The notes beneath the pieces are model-generated. The model was not told where the DNA came from. It made no database searches and saw nothing but the letters and a program-made list of their open reading frames with translations. Below are positions 25,076 to 33,630 of a stretch of DNA of 64,000 nucleotides, piece by piece. The position numbers and the translations under genes were made by a program. Positions within the stretch are counted from its first letter, which is position 1. Every line of letters begins with the position of its first letter. Source of the stretch: Candidatus Litorirhabdus singularis (GTDB lineage Bacteria; Pseudomonadota; Gammaproteobacteria; Pseudomonadales; Halieaceae); contig NZ_SHNN01000001.1 of the NCBI RefSeq assembly GCF_026262625.1, positions 1,116,001-1,180,000 of the forward strand. The letters run 5' to 3'.

Positions 25076-26149
25076 CTAAACCCGCGCCTTGCCAACCACA
25101 ATGGGCAGGTCAAGATAAGTCTTGATACCCGGTCCGGCCTGACACACAACCGGTATGCTGTTGACACAATGCATGGCCGTCGCCACCATGCCGGGGTTGC
25201 GTTTTTGCACCTGTGCCCAGTCCATATCGCGGGTCGGGTGGATACCGTGTGTTGTGATATACACGGGAGGATCACCCTCTACTTTCATGGAGAAACATTC
25301 GCCTTTTTCTTCAATCGCGCGGCCGTCGAACCAGCCAGATTCAATATTGTCGGTGCCCATATACCAGTTGGTCTCAGCCTTGATCACCGGTTCCCCGTTT
25401 ACCAGGCCTTGCCAGCGAAAGCGCTGCGCGGCCAGCAGTCCCGGTTCAATAACACCCATGGGGGTGTCGATAGGTGCGGTTGCCAGCGCGATATCGTGGG
25501 TTGCCTGCAAGCCCTGGTCCAGGGTAAAGCCCATGGCATCGGCGATCATGTGCACTGACTGTCCAAAGCCGAGCCCCAGAAAATCCAGCATGAAACTGCT
25601 TTTGGCTTCCTCGGGTGTTTTACCAAACAGCATAATGTCGTGGAGTACATCAGGTGCCCCGTACGTGCGGCAATCGGAGTACTCTTCGCAGCTAACGTAG
25701 GTAACATCACGAGAAAAGCCCGACATAATCAGCGGCCACTTCTCCGTCACTCCGCCGGGGTGTATGCCGGTGCCGTGCAGTGTTGAGTGGCCTGATGCGC
25801 AGGCGGTATCCAGTGTGCTGGTATTGAGATGTGCCGGATAGAACCAGCCCAGCGGGGTGACCACGTTGATTCCGGCTTGCAAAAAACGCGCTAACTCTTT
25901 CTCGTCCGGCAGCAGTGGGCTATAGAGAATGCAGTCGGGCTTCAAGCCGAGGATAGCTTCAATATCATTGGTGGCTTTGACGCCAGTATCCCAATCCGGG
26001 TGCCCGGCGAGCGCACCCGCATCGAGTCCGACCTTTTCCGGGCTGTGCACCCATACCCCTGCCAGCTCCAGGTCGGGGTGAGAAACAATACCTTCGATAG
26101 CCGCCCGCCCCAGGTTTCCTGTGGCCCATTGCACAACGCTGTATGTCAT
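25076..26149 (-). CDS. NAD(P)-binding dihydrodipicolinate-reductase-like protein
   Basis: A 357-residue oxidoreductase with an N-terminal Rossmann fold: VVQWATGNLGRAAIEGIVSHPDLELAG is the dinucleotide site (GxxGRxA). The middle contains HGTGIHPGG, the catalytic-loop type seen in 2,4-diaminopentanoate dehydrogenase and dihydrodipicolinate-reductase-like proteins. These proteins occur in catabolic clusters for lipids and steroids, where their reaction is mostly unproven. An interrupted inverted repeat lies 30 bases upstream of the start. Confidence 0.8.
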   Translation of the reverse strand: MTYSVVQWATGNLGRAAIEGIVSHPDLELAGVWVHSPEKVGLDAGALAGHPDWDTGVKATNDIEAILGLKPDCILYSPLLPDEKELARFLQAGINVVTPLGWFYPAHLNTSTLDTACASGHSTLHGTGIHPGGVTEKWPLIMSGFSRDVTYVSCEEYSDCRTYGAPDVLHDIMLFGKTPEEAKSSFMLDFLGLGFGQSVHMIADAMGFTLDQGLQATHDIALATAPIDTPMGVIEPGLLAAQRFRWQGLVNGEPVIKAETNWYMGTDNIESGWFDGRAIEEKGECFSMKVEGDPPVYITTHGIHPTRDMDWAQVQKRNPGMVATAMHCVNSIPVVCQAGPGIKTYLDLPIVVGKARV

Positions 26150-26178
26150 AACCTGCTACCTCTATAGCTAACGTGTCT

Positions 26179-26196
26179 CGTCAGGCCAGCCTGACG
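26179..26196. promoter_or_regulatory. Inverted repeat upstream of the reductase gene
   Basis: CGTCAGGC and GCCTGACG are perfect 8-base arms around CA, centred about 38 bases upstream of the reductase start codon on the minus strand. The position fits a repressor site near the promoter. No U run follows on either strand, so a terminator is less likely. Confidence 0.35.
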
Positions 26197-26377
26197 ATCG
26201 GTAAATTTTGAAACTCAGCTCGCCCTATTCTGCTTGGCGTCGCTCGCTTAAGGAAGGCCCTATGCTGATTCCAATTCCGCGGGTTTACCTATCTGTCCGC
26301 ATGGCTCGATATTGCCACCCTCGCGTGAGGATGGCATGCCCCGGTCGTATGCATTAACGGCAGTCGCGCCCGGTGCG

Positions 26378-27877
26378 CTAATAAACAAAGTTGTAGCGAA
26401 ACCCCAGTACCAGGATGTCCGGGCTGGAGCTGCCGTCAGCAAGCTGACCATTGCTCCATTGATATTCCAGGTAGATCATGTCTGCCAGGCGATTGGAGTT
26501 AAACTGGTAGTCCAGTGAAATATAGGTGTCGTTGAGGTCAAATGTGCCGGTATAGGCGTTGCCATTGGGTTGCAGCCCGTTGTAAGCGAGCCTGAATCGG
26601 TAATCGTCACTCAAGCTGTAGCCCAGGTAAAGCTCGTAACCGCGACTGTCAAAGTACTGTCCCTCGTCGTCGGCTTCCAGATTCTCGGTAACCGAAGCGG
26701 TGGCGGCTATGGTCCACAAATTATTATTCCATTGCAGTCCCAGCACAGCGGCGCTGCTGTCGCCGGTTTGTCCGCGCGCTTGCATCTCCGGCGTAACATC
26801 GTCGACGCTGGCGTTGTTAAACGCACCGCCCACACTAAAGCCCGCCAGGTTCTTCCATAGCAGGGAGGCGGCGTAGCCGTATTTGTAGTCGACGCTCTGT
26901 TCCAGGTCTGGTATTTCGGTGTTCAATTGCCCCTGTAAGCCCCATTGCCACTGACCTTCACCAGAGCGCAGTTGCAACGAATTGGTGGCTCGGCCGGTGC
27001 CCGCCGCAGCCCCGTCGGTTCCAGCATTGTAAACACCGTGTGCACGTCCCCCGAGGGAAATCAGGCGGTCGGTCAGCCCGGCAATATCATGGTATACCGA
27101 CCAGTTCTTGCCGACCTCGACACTCATGCCGTTCCAGCCATAGGACAGATATAAAACGCGCACATCCAGGTTATCGATACTGTTTGAATCGGGACTGATC
27201 GCGCCGCTCTCGTCGTCAAAAAAGTTGGCACCGATTTCGATATGTCCGGTAAGCTCCTGCCCGGATTGAGTCTTTTTAACCACGATACCGCCCAGGCGAC
27301 TGCCAGCGTCCGTGAGCTTTACGGTGTCGTCGGTGAATGTGGTGTTGGCCCTAAAGCTGACATAGCCTTTGAAGGGCAACCGGCGGGTCTGCGTAGCACC
27401 GCGTCCAGCATCAGGGGTCTCGGCGATGTCGCTTAGCTGATCCATGTTCGAGGGCTGCATGCCGGCGAGCTCAGCGTTATCCCTGTTGAGGGTGATGACG
27501 CGCTCTTCACTACCCTGGCCCGATTGCTCCAGCAGGTCGCGGCGCAGGCCGATCAGTTCCTTATTACCGCGCTGGGAGTCGTTATCTTCGCCCAGCTTCT
27601 TATCTCCGGTACGGCAGCGGTAGCTGACGTTGTCGTCATTCGCCAGACCCCGTGTCTCGGCTGCCTCGGAGGCAATTTCATCCTGGTCGCAGACGATTTC
27701 TGTATCGTCATTTGAGACTGCTGTGATTTGTTTTGGCGCCTGCTGCTGTGGGCGGTTGGTCTCTAGCGAGACACGGCTAACATCATCGGCGGTAAGCTCT
27801 TGCGCGGCGGCAGCATAGGTTAGTAAGTGCTGAGTTAGTATCAGGCAGAGTGCGAGCGCAAAATTCAGGGAGGACAT
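26378..27877 (-). CDS. Outer-membrane porin (general porin-like)
   Basis: A 499-residue protein with a signal ending near AAAAQ. Residues about 25-150 form a hydrophilic, Asp/Glu/Asn-rich spacer unusual for a porin. The barrel then begins with LPFKGYVSFRANTTFTDD. VGKNWSVYHDIAGLTDRLIS is the constriction-region motif of Gram-negative porins. The chain ends with the beta signal ILVLGFRYNFVY. It likely forms a diffusion channel for small solutes. The long N-terminal extension may be periplasmic or interact with the cell wall. Confidence 0.75.
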   Translation of the reverse strand: MSSLNFALALCLILTQHLLTYAAAAQELTADDVSRVSLETNRPQQQAPKQITAVSNDDTEIVCDQDEIASEAAETRGLANDDNVSYRCRTGDKKLGEDNDSQRGNKELIGLRRDLLEQSGQGSEERVITLNRDNAELAGMQPSNMDQLSDIAETPDAGRGATQTRRLPFKGYVSFRANTTFTDDTVKLTDAGSRLGGIVVKKTQSGQELTGHIEIGANFFDDESGAISPDSNSIDNLDVRVLYLSYGWNGMSVEVGKNWSVYHDIAGLTDRLISLGGRAHGVYNAGTDGAAAGTGRATNSLQLRSGEGQWQWGLQGQLNTEIPDLEQSVDYKYGYAASLLWKNLAGFSVGGAFNNASVDDVTPEMQARGQTGDSSAAVLGLQWNNNLWTIAATASVTENLEADDEGQYFDSRGYELYLGYSLSDDYRFRLAYNGLQPNGNAYTGTFDLNDTYISLDYQFNSNRLADMIYLEYQWSNGQLADGSSSPDILVLGFRYNFVY

Positions 27878-28097
27878 TATAGTAGCCGTGCTTATCGGAC
27901 TGCAGAGGCGGCCGCGCTGTGATGAGTGGTAATGCCTGTGGTCAAGTGTGATTGCCTCGCGCCTGAATCTTATGAGCTAGTCTAGCATTCTCACTAGGCA
28001 TGGCCAGCGTCAGGAATGAGGTTTGCCATTACCCTTCGACATGATACTCAGATTCATTAAATCGGCAGTGGCGCCAACCGCGTCTCGTGTCTTCTGG

Positions 28098-29477
28098 TCA
28101 GTTAGGCTCGGCTGGCGGGGCAGAAACCTTGCGCGCCACACGGTACCAGACCACGATTCCCAACCCAGACCACAGCAGCAACATAAACCACTCATGCGGC
28201 CAGCTTAGTGCTCCGGGTGAACCCGGCATGAATACCAATAGCAAAGCCAGTGCTAGCACCAGTGCAGTGGTTGCAACTAGCTTGCCATGCCGCACCCTAA
28301 ACGGACGCTCTAACTCGGGCTCCGTGCGGCGCAGGCGCAAGAAGGCCCAGCACACCAGACAGTTGGTAATCACGAACATGAAGCCGCCGGCGTTGACGAG
28401 CCAGATCAGCAGACTGCTGCCAAAGAATGGTGCGATTACGCTCAGCGCTCCGATCGCCAAAATCGCGTTGTGTGGGGTGTGATAGCGCGGGTGAATCTCC
28501 GCCAGAAAGGCGGGTAACATGCCCGAAGCTGCCATCGCATAGATGGCGCGGCTGCAACCCAGTACGAAGGCAATCCAACTGGTCATGATGCCGGCGATAC
28601 CGCCCAGTACCAGAATCTTGCCCATTAAGGGGGAACCCCAAGCTGCGGCATTGGCGTCGGCGGTGGCCATTGTGCTGAGTTCGCGCTGTTCGGGTGACAG
28701 GTTCATGCCGACGCCCAGAATCATCAACGCATACCACGCTAGCGCCATCATTACTGATAGCACCAGCAGTTTACCGATCTGTGCCGGCGGCAAATCGATT
28801 TCCTCAGCCGACTGCGGGATAACGTCAAAGCCAATGAACATCATAGGCACCAGGATAAGCACGCTGAACACGCCACCGATGCCGTCCCTGAAAAGCGGCT
28901 GCATGTTAGTGGTGCTGCCGTTTTCCAAGGTGCCCATGACCAGAGACAGGCCAATGAGCAAAATGACCACGCTGGCAACGCTTTGCACCAGGGCCGTCAG
29001 GGCTATACCGCGGATATTGACCACGGTGACCAGCACGGCTGCTGCTGCGCCGATCACAGCAGGAAGTAAGTAAACCTCACCGCCTGCAAACTGCCACAGA
29101 TAACCCTGCTGTATGTTGGGTATTAGGTACTGCATGGCCTGCGGTAGGGCGACTGCCTCAAAAGTGGGTATGGTTAGATACGCCATTATCAGACACCAGG
29201 TACAGATGAACGACGCCTTGCGACCCAGTGCTCTATAAGTGTAAACGTGTTCTCCACCTGCCTTGGGCATAGCTGTCACCAATTCTGCGTACACCAGAGA
29301 AACCAACAGCACCTCCAGGCCGGCAAACGCGAACGCGGTTATCGCGCCCATGGTTCCGGCGCGACTGATCCAGGTGCCGGTGAGCAACACCCAGCCCCAG
29401 CCAATCATCGCGCCGAACGACAGTAACAACACCTCGCGACGTTGTATTACTCGAATAAAGGGACTCGGTTCAGTCAT
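28098..29477 (-). CDS. APC-superfamily amino acid permease
   Basis: A 459-residue inner-membrane transporter with about 12 hydrophobic helices. LLSFGAMIGWGWVLLTGTWISRAG near residues 18-41 is the first-helix substrate site of APC permeases; GGEHVYTYRALGRKASFICTW follows the third segment. FIGFDVIPQSAEEI corresponds to the conserved helix-6 region. The substrate (amino acid or polyamine) is not determinable. The start ATG overlaps the end of dinB by 8 bases, so it is probably the last gene of the Sec-AhpD/ABC/dinB operon. Confidence 0.85.
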   Translation of the reverse strand: MTEPSPFIRVIQRREVLLLSFGAMIGWGWVLLTGTWISRAGTMGAITAFAFAGLEVLLVSLVYAELVTAMPKAGGEHVYTYRALGRKASFICTWCLIMAYLTIPTFEAVALPQAMQYLIPNIQQGYLWQFAGGEVYLLPAVIGAAAAVLVTVVNIRGIALTALVQSVASVVILLIGLSLVMGTLENGSTTNMQPLFRDGIGGVFSVLILVPMMFIGFDVIPQSAEEIDLPPAQIGKLLVLSVMMALAWYALMILGVGMNLSPEQRELSTMATADANAAAWGSPLMGKILVLGGIAGIMTSWIAFVLGCSRAIYAMAASGMLPAFLAEIHPRYHTPHNAILAIGALSVIAPFFGSSLLIWLVNAGGFMFVITNCLVCWAFLRLRRTEPELERPFRVRHGKLVATTALVLALALLLVFMPGSPGALSWPHEWFMLLLWSGLGIVVWYRVARKVSAPPAEPN

Positions 29478-30543
29478 CGAATAGCTCGTACTGCTGGTCG
29501 CTATAGTTTTGCCCGGGTTGCAGGCGCAGGCCCGCTCCCAGCAATCGTACCGGTTTTTGCTCCCGTTGCCAGGCGCTGCGTATTAACCGTTGGTAGTCAG
29601 GCAGGCTCTGCCAATGGCTTAAGTCGCCGCTGATAATTTCTTCCTGAGTGGTCTGGGTGAAGGTGTCGAACTTGACCTTCACATAGCGCTTGGTCGGTTG
29701 ATACTCATTCTCGATCTTGCTGAAGCGGCGGGCCAGTTCCTCCAGCAGGTCTGCTACCGCGGCGACAATGTCGGCTTCATTACTGATATCTTCGGGATAG
29801 GTGTGTTCGACACTGATAGATTTGCGTTGGCGGCTGGTCTTGACGCTGCGTTCGTCGTGGCCGTATGCCAGTTCAGCCAGCCGTGGGCCGTATTTACCGA
29901 AGTGTTTGGCCAAGGTAGGTACGGGTATGGTTTGTAAATCACCACAGGTAATGACGCCCAGTTTTTGCAGGCGCCTCCCGGTCACCTTGCCGACACCCAT
30001 GATGCGCGACACGGGCAACTGCTTAACGAATTCAGCTATCTGCTCCGGCGCTATAGTGAAAGTGCCATCGGGCTTGTTCCAATCGCTGGCCACCTTGGCC
30101 AGAAACTTGTTGGGCGCCACACCTGCCGAGGCAGTCACTTGCAAGTCTTCGCGAATCCGCTGACGAATCTCGTTGGCAATCAAGGTCGCGCTGCCGTCGT
30201 ACCGGGTACATTCAGAGACATCCAGAAAAGCCTCGTCGAGCGACAGTGGTTCAATGATATCCGTGTAGTCATGAAAAATGGCATGAAACTGCTTCGATAC
30301 CTCGCGATAAATTTCGAAACGTGGTTTGACGATAGTCAGCTGCGGGCATAACTGTAAGGCGCGCGCCGATGACATTGCCGAGCGTACGCCAAATTTGCGG
30401 GCAGCATAATTACTGGTGGCTATGACGCCACGGCGGTCAGAGTGTCCGCCGACAGCGATGGGCTTGTCGCGGAGGCTGGGGTCGTCGCGCATCTCGACTG
30501 AGGCATAAAATGAATCTGCGTCTATGTGAATAATTTTGCGCAT
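29470..30543 (-). CDS. dinB: DNA polymerase IV (Y-family translesion polymerase)
   Basis: A 357-residue Y-family polymerase. The true start is ATG 30543 (MRKIIHIDADSFYASVEMRD), the standard DinB N-terminus; the frame extends upstream but only into the ABC gene end. Catalytic carboxylates are in HIDADSF and SLDEAFLDVSE. VAPNKFLAKVASDWNKPDG and the helix-hairpin region VGKVTGRRLQKLG are also typical. It copies past damaged template and is error-prone. It lies 22 bases after the ABC exporter gene, and the permease gene overlaps its end, so it is co-transcribed with transport and redox genes rather than alone. Confidence 0.95.
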   Translation of the reverse strand: MRKIIHIDADSFYASVEMRDDPSLRDKPIAVGGHSDRRGVIATSNYAARKFGVRSAMSSARALQLCPQLTIVKPRFEIYREVSKQFHAIFHDYTDIIEPLSLDEAFLDVSECTRYDGSATLIANEIRQRIREDLQVTASAGVAPNKFLAKVASDWNKPDGTFTIAPEQIAEFVKQLPVSRIMGVGKVTGRRLQKLGVITCGDLQTIPVPTLAKHFGKYGPRLAELAYGHDERSVKTSRQRKSISVEHTYPEDISNEADIVAAVADLLEELARRFSKIENEYQPTKRYVKVKFDTFTQTTQEEIISGDLSHWQSLPDYQRLIRSAWQREQKPVRLLGAGLRLQPGQNYSDQQYELFDD

Positions 30544-30565
30544 GGACGTGGTCTTGCTCTCAGAT

Positions 30566-32356
30566 CTACTGCTGGCGCTGTTGCTGCTGTGCTGCCCAGA
30601 GTCCGGCATACACGCCGTCCTTTTCGAGGAGCTCCAAATGGGTGCCTTGTTCTACGATGCGGCCCAGGTTGAGCACGGCAATTTTGTCAGCATCGACAAT
30701 TGTCGATAGCCGGTGGGCGATGACCAGGCTTGTGTGATCGCGAGAAATTTCTGACAGAGCCGCGAGAATGGCCTGTTCCGACTTGCTGTCAAGGGAGGAC
30801 GTGGCTTCATCAAAAACCATTATAGGTGGGCGTTTCAATATCGTGCGAGCGATAGAGACCCGCTGTTTTTCGCCACCGGAGAGCTTCAGCCCGCGCTCGC
30901 CGACGACGGTTGCGTGGCCTTGTGGTAACTGGCGGATAAACTCGCCGAGGTGGGCGAGTTCGATCGCTTCCATCACTTCGGCATCGCTGGAATCTGGGTT
31001 GCCATAACGAATGTTTTCGAAGATGCTGTCGTTAAATAGCACGGTATCTTGAGGTACTACGCCAATGGCTTCGCGCAGGCTGCTCAATGAGACACCGCTG
31101 ATGTCTTGCCCGTCGATTAGAACACGCCCACCTGCGGGATCGTAAAAACGGAACAGGAGTTTTACCAATGTCGATTTGCCGGCGCCACTGGTGCCTACTA
31201 CCGCGACCTTCTGTCCTGGCTCGATAGCCAGGTCTACCTCATGCAGAATGCTTCTGTCTTCTCGATAGCTGAAATTGACTTTACTGAACAGGATGCCGCC
31301 GCGTTTGACCTGCAGTGGTTTTGCGTCAGGCTGTTCTGTGATCAGTGGTTTTTCCGCCAGTAGATCAAACAAATTCTCTATGTTCGCCAGCGAGCCTTTG
31401 ATCTCGCGGAACACGAAACCCAAAAAACCCAGGGGCATGAACAATTGCAGCATGAACTGGTTGATGAGAATAAAGTCTCCCGCGGTAATTTCACCAGCGC
31501 GCACCTGAAAAGCCGCCAGACCGATCATGCTGGTTTGTGCGACCGCAATGATAAGAGCCTGTCCGCCATTGAGTCCAAACAAGGAGAGTCGATTTTTGCG
31601 CCGCGCCAATTCCCAACGCGTTAGCTCGACGTCGTAGCGATCAGCTTCAAAGTTTTCGTTAGTAAAGTATTTGACCGTCTCAAAGTTCATCAGGCTGTCG
31701 ATGGCGCGCGTATTGCTGGCTGAGTCCGCCTCGTTCATCTCGCGCACAAAACGAGTGCGCCATTCAGTTGCGCGCAAACTAAACACGCCGTAAGCAATAA
31801 TTGAAGCCAGAGTAATCACGGCAAAGCTGGGCCCGTAACCCCATAAGAGAATTCCGACTACCATGGCAATTTCGAATATTGTGGGTGCAATATTAAAGAC
31901 GAAAAACCGCATCAGAAAACTGATGCCGGTGGTCCCTCTCTCAATATCCCGGGCCAGGCCGCCGGTGCGCCGGTTGAGGTGAAAGTCCAGATCAAGCGCA
32001 TGCACGTGGCGAAATACCTTAAGACCAATCCGGTGCATGGCGCGTTCGGTAACACGCCCGAAAATAGTGTCACGCAGCTCGCCAAAAAAGACATTGGAAA
32101 AGCGCGCGGCACCGTAGGCTAGTACTAATCCCAGCACGAGAGTGGCCCCAGTTTGCGCCATGGTCTGCCCATCCATCATATCGACCAGATGTTTGAGCAG
32201 AAAGGGAATGGTCAGTAACGCGCCCTTTGCCAGAATCAGACAGGCGAGCGCCAGTAGGACCCGGGACTTTGATTCGGCCAGGTAGGGCCATAGATGACTA
32301 ATGATACGCCAGTTGGCAGTACCCTCTGTGTTGGAGTCAAAGTTACCGTGACGCAT
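30566..32356 (-). CDS. Atm1/HMT1-type ABC exporter (fused membrane and ATPase domains)
   Basis: A 596-residue half transporter. Six membrane helices span about residues 30-320, including the family-typical DTIFGRVTERAMHRIGLKVFRHVHALDLDFHLNRRTGGL region. The ATPase domain has Walker A GTSGAGKST, signature LSGGEKQR, Walker B IMVFDEATSSLDS and the H-loop IAHRLST. The coupling region NFETVKYFTNENFE is characteristic of the Atm1/HMT1 (ABCB7/ABCB6) group, which exports glutathione-bound sulfur species or metal-thiol complexes. It starts 4 bases after the stop of the Sec-AhpD gene, a strong sign of co-transcription and of a shared redox or metal role. Confidence 0.9.
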   Translation of the reverse strand: MRHGNFDSNTEGTANWRIISHLWPYLAESKSRVLLALACLILAKGALLTIPFLLKHLVDMMDGQTMAQTGATLVLGLVLAYGAARFSNVFFGELRDTIFGRVTERAMHRIGLKVFRHVHALDLDFHLNRRTGGLARDIERGTTGISFLMRFFVFNIAPTIFEIAMVVGILLWGYGPSFAVITLASIIAYGVFSLRATEWRTRFVREMNEADSASNTRAIDSLMNFETVKYFTNENFEADRYDVELTRWELARRKNRLSLFGLNGGQALIIAVAQTSMIGLAAFQVRAGEITAGDFILINQFMLQLFMPLGFLGFVFREIKGSLANIENLFDLLAEKPLITEQPDAKPLQVKRGGILFSKVNFSYREDRSILHEVDLAIEPGQKVAVVGTSGAGKSTLVKLLFRFYDPAGGRVLIDGQDISGVSLSSLREAIGVVPQDTVLFNDSIFENIRYGNPDSSDAEVMEAIELAHLGEFIRQLPQGHATVVGERGLKLSGGEKQRVSIARTILKRPPIMVFDEATSSLDSKSEQAILAALSEISRDHTSLVIAHRLSTIVDADKIAVLNLGRIVEQGTHLELLEKDGVYAGLWAAQQQQRQQ

Positions 32357-32360
32357 AGTT

Positions 32361-33572
32361 TTAGTGGTTTCCGGTGTTAGCTTTGCGATCTATGCGCCGC
32401 ATTACAAATTTCATTAAGGGTTTCATGAACACAGCTTTGAGGCGATCGCTGAGCGTGGTGCTGCGACTATTGGCGGCAGAGCCAAAACGCTGCAGATCCA
32501 GCTGCTCGCGTATATCAATTGTGGCAATTATGTTGCGTTCGTCGAGTGGAATGCCGGCGGCGTCGGCTATGCGCACCATGCGCTGGAAATTTCCCGCCAC
32601 CGCTGCAGCGTCTACTAGCACGGCGCTGCCAGCTGCGCTCGCCAGTGCTTCGCGCGCAGTGGTCAGCGCGGCTTCATCACGGCGGGCGAGACTTTCCGCG
32701 AACACCATCAGTTCGAGGGCGTATTCAAGGCCACCCGCTGTGGCGCTGCTATCGCCATTTATCATTTGCAGGTTAACGTCGGTCTTGGTCATATCGGCAC
32801 TCAGACTGAGCATCGTTGCGTGTGAGGTAGTTCAGTAAAAGCACTCGTTGATGGCAGACACTCTGCCGGCAACAAGTTCCATTTGCATACGATTGATGGC
32901 CCGACCGTGGTCGCCGCTGAACTGCATCATGCCCGCCATGTCCAAATACTGCCCGGCAGCGACCATGAACCATCCGCGCACGGCATCAGGTACAACGCTG
33001 AGCGCACGCAGCACGTTGGCGGTGTGGTCGCCCCATAGATCTGCTTCTTGGCCGGTGGCGCCTTGTGTGGGCAGCATTGGCACGAAACCCGTGCCTCTTA
33101 TAGCCTGAGCCGGTCGATAGTGATTCGGCTCGCCGGGGTGTGCTGGCGGCAGCGGTTCAGGCGTCAGTCCCAAGCCGCGGTTAAACTCGTCGATGCTGAA
33201 CACGGTAACGGCAATGCCCAACAACTCGACGTATTTCTCCGGGCGCATCCCGGTCTGTTCCAGAGAGTCTACCCAGTCTTGGGTAATGCGAGCCTGATCA
33301 GTGATAATCCGGTGCACCGCATCAACAGTCAGTTCATCCAGTTCACCAGCGTGCGTATGCTGGCCAGCGAAGTTATAGGGCGAAAGCGCCTGCTTACGCT
33401 GAGCGCAATATTCACAGCTAGTCGCCTGGCGAACTTCATTGGCTATGGCAACCCGTTCAGTACCGCTCCACCAGTTGCCCGGGTGCGACAACATACTCCA
33501 ATAGTCTCGATAGACCTGCTGCAGATCTTGCCGGACGGGATAGGGTGAATGTTCGTAGCTAAATGCAGACAC
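32361..33572 (-). CDS. Selenoprotein: tandem AhpD/carboxymuconolactone-decarboxylase-like protein (UGA codon 247 = Sec)
   Basis: Starting at GTG 33572 the frame runs 246 codons to TGA (32834-32832) and continues in frame 156 more codons to the true stop, giving 403 residues. The UGA interrupts N-E-C244-F-Y-U247-T-T-S-H251, which is the AhpD active site CxxC-x3-H with Sec as second residue. After it the AhpD fold simply continues (AAAVAGNFQRMVRIADAAGI). The N-terminal half is another AhpD-like unit with C53-E-Y-C56 but Lys instead of His at the following position. A SECIS-like hairpin follows the UGA. Expected role: peroxide or disulfide redox chemistry. It is the first gene of an operon with an Atm1-type exporter, dinB and a permease. 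Read conventionally it appears as two short unrelated proteins (246 and about 150 residues). Confidence 0.88.
32795..32815 (-). promoter_or_regulatory. Candidate bacterial SECIS element of the AhpD-like selenoprotein
   Basis: On the minus-strand mRNA, bases 17-25 after the UGA pair with bases 29-37: C-G, G-C, an A/C mismatch, U-G, G-U, C-G, U-A, C-G, A-U, closing a three-base loop GUC (plus-strand 32806-32804). The loop starts with G, 26 nt after the UGA. This matches the general form of bacterial SECIS hairpins and resembles the GUUC loop of the other selenoprotein in this window. Folding was done by eye. Confidence 0.68.
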
Positions 33573-33630
33573 GTGCTAAGCTCACGGCAAAATAGAGAGA
33601 TCAGCTTAAACTCTGAGGGTGAAAAAAACT

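Noticed and set aside
32361-32813. A separate 150-residue gene starting at ATG 32813.
   Set aside because: There is no ribosome site, and its sequence continues the AhpD fold interrupted at the UGA. I treat it as the C-terminal part of the selenoprotein.
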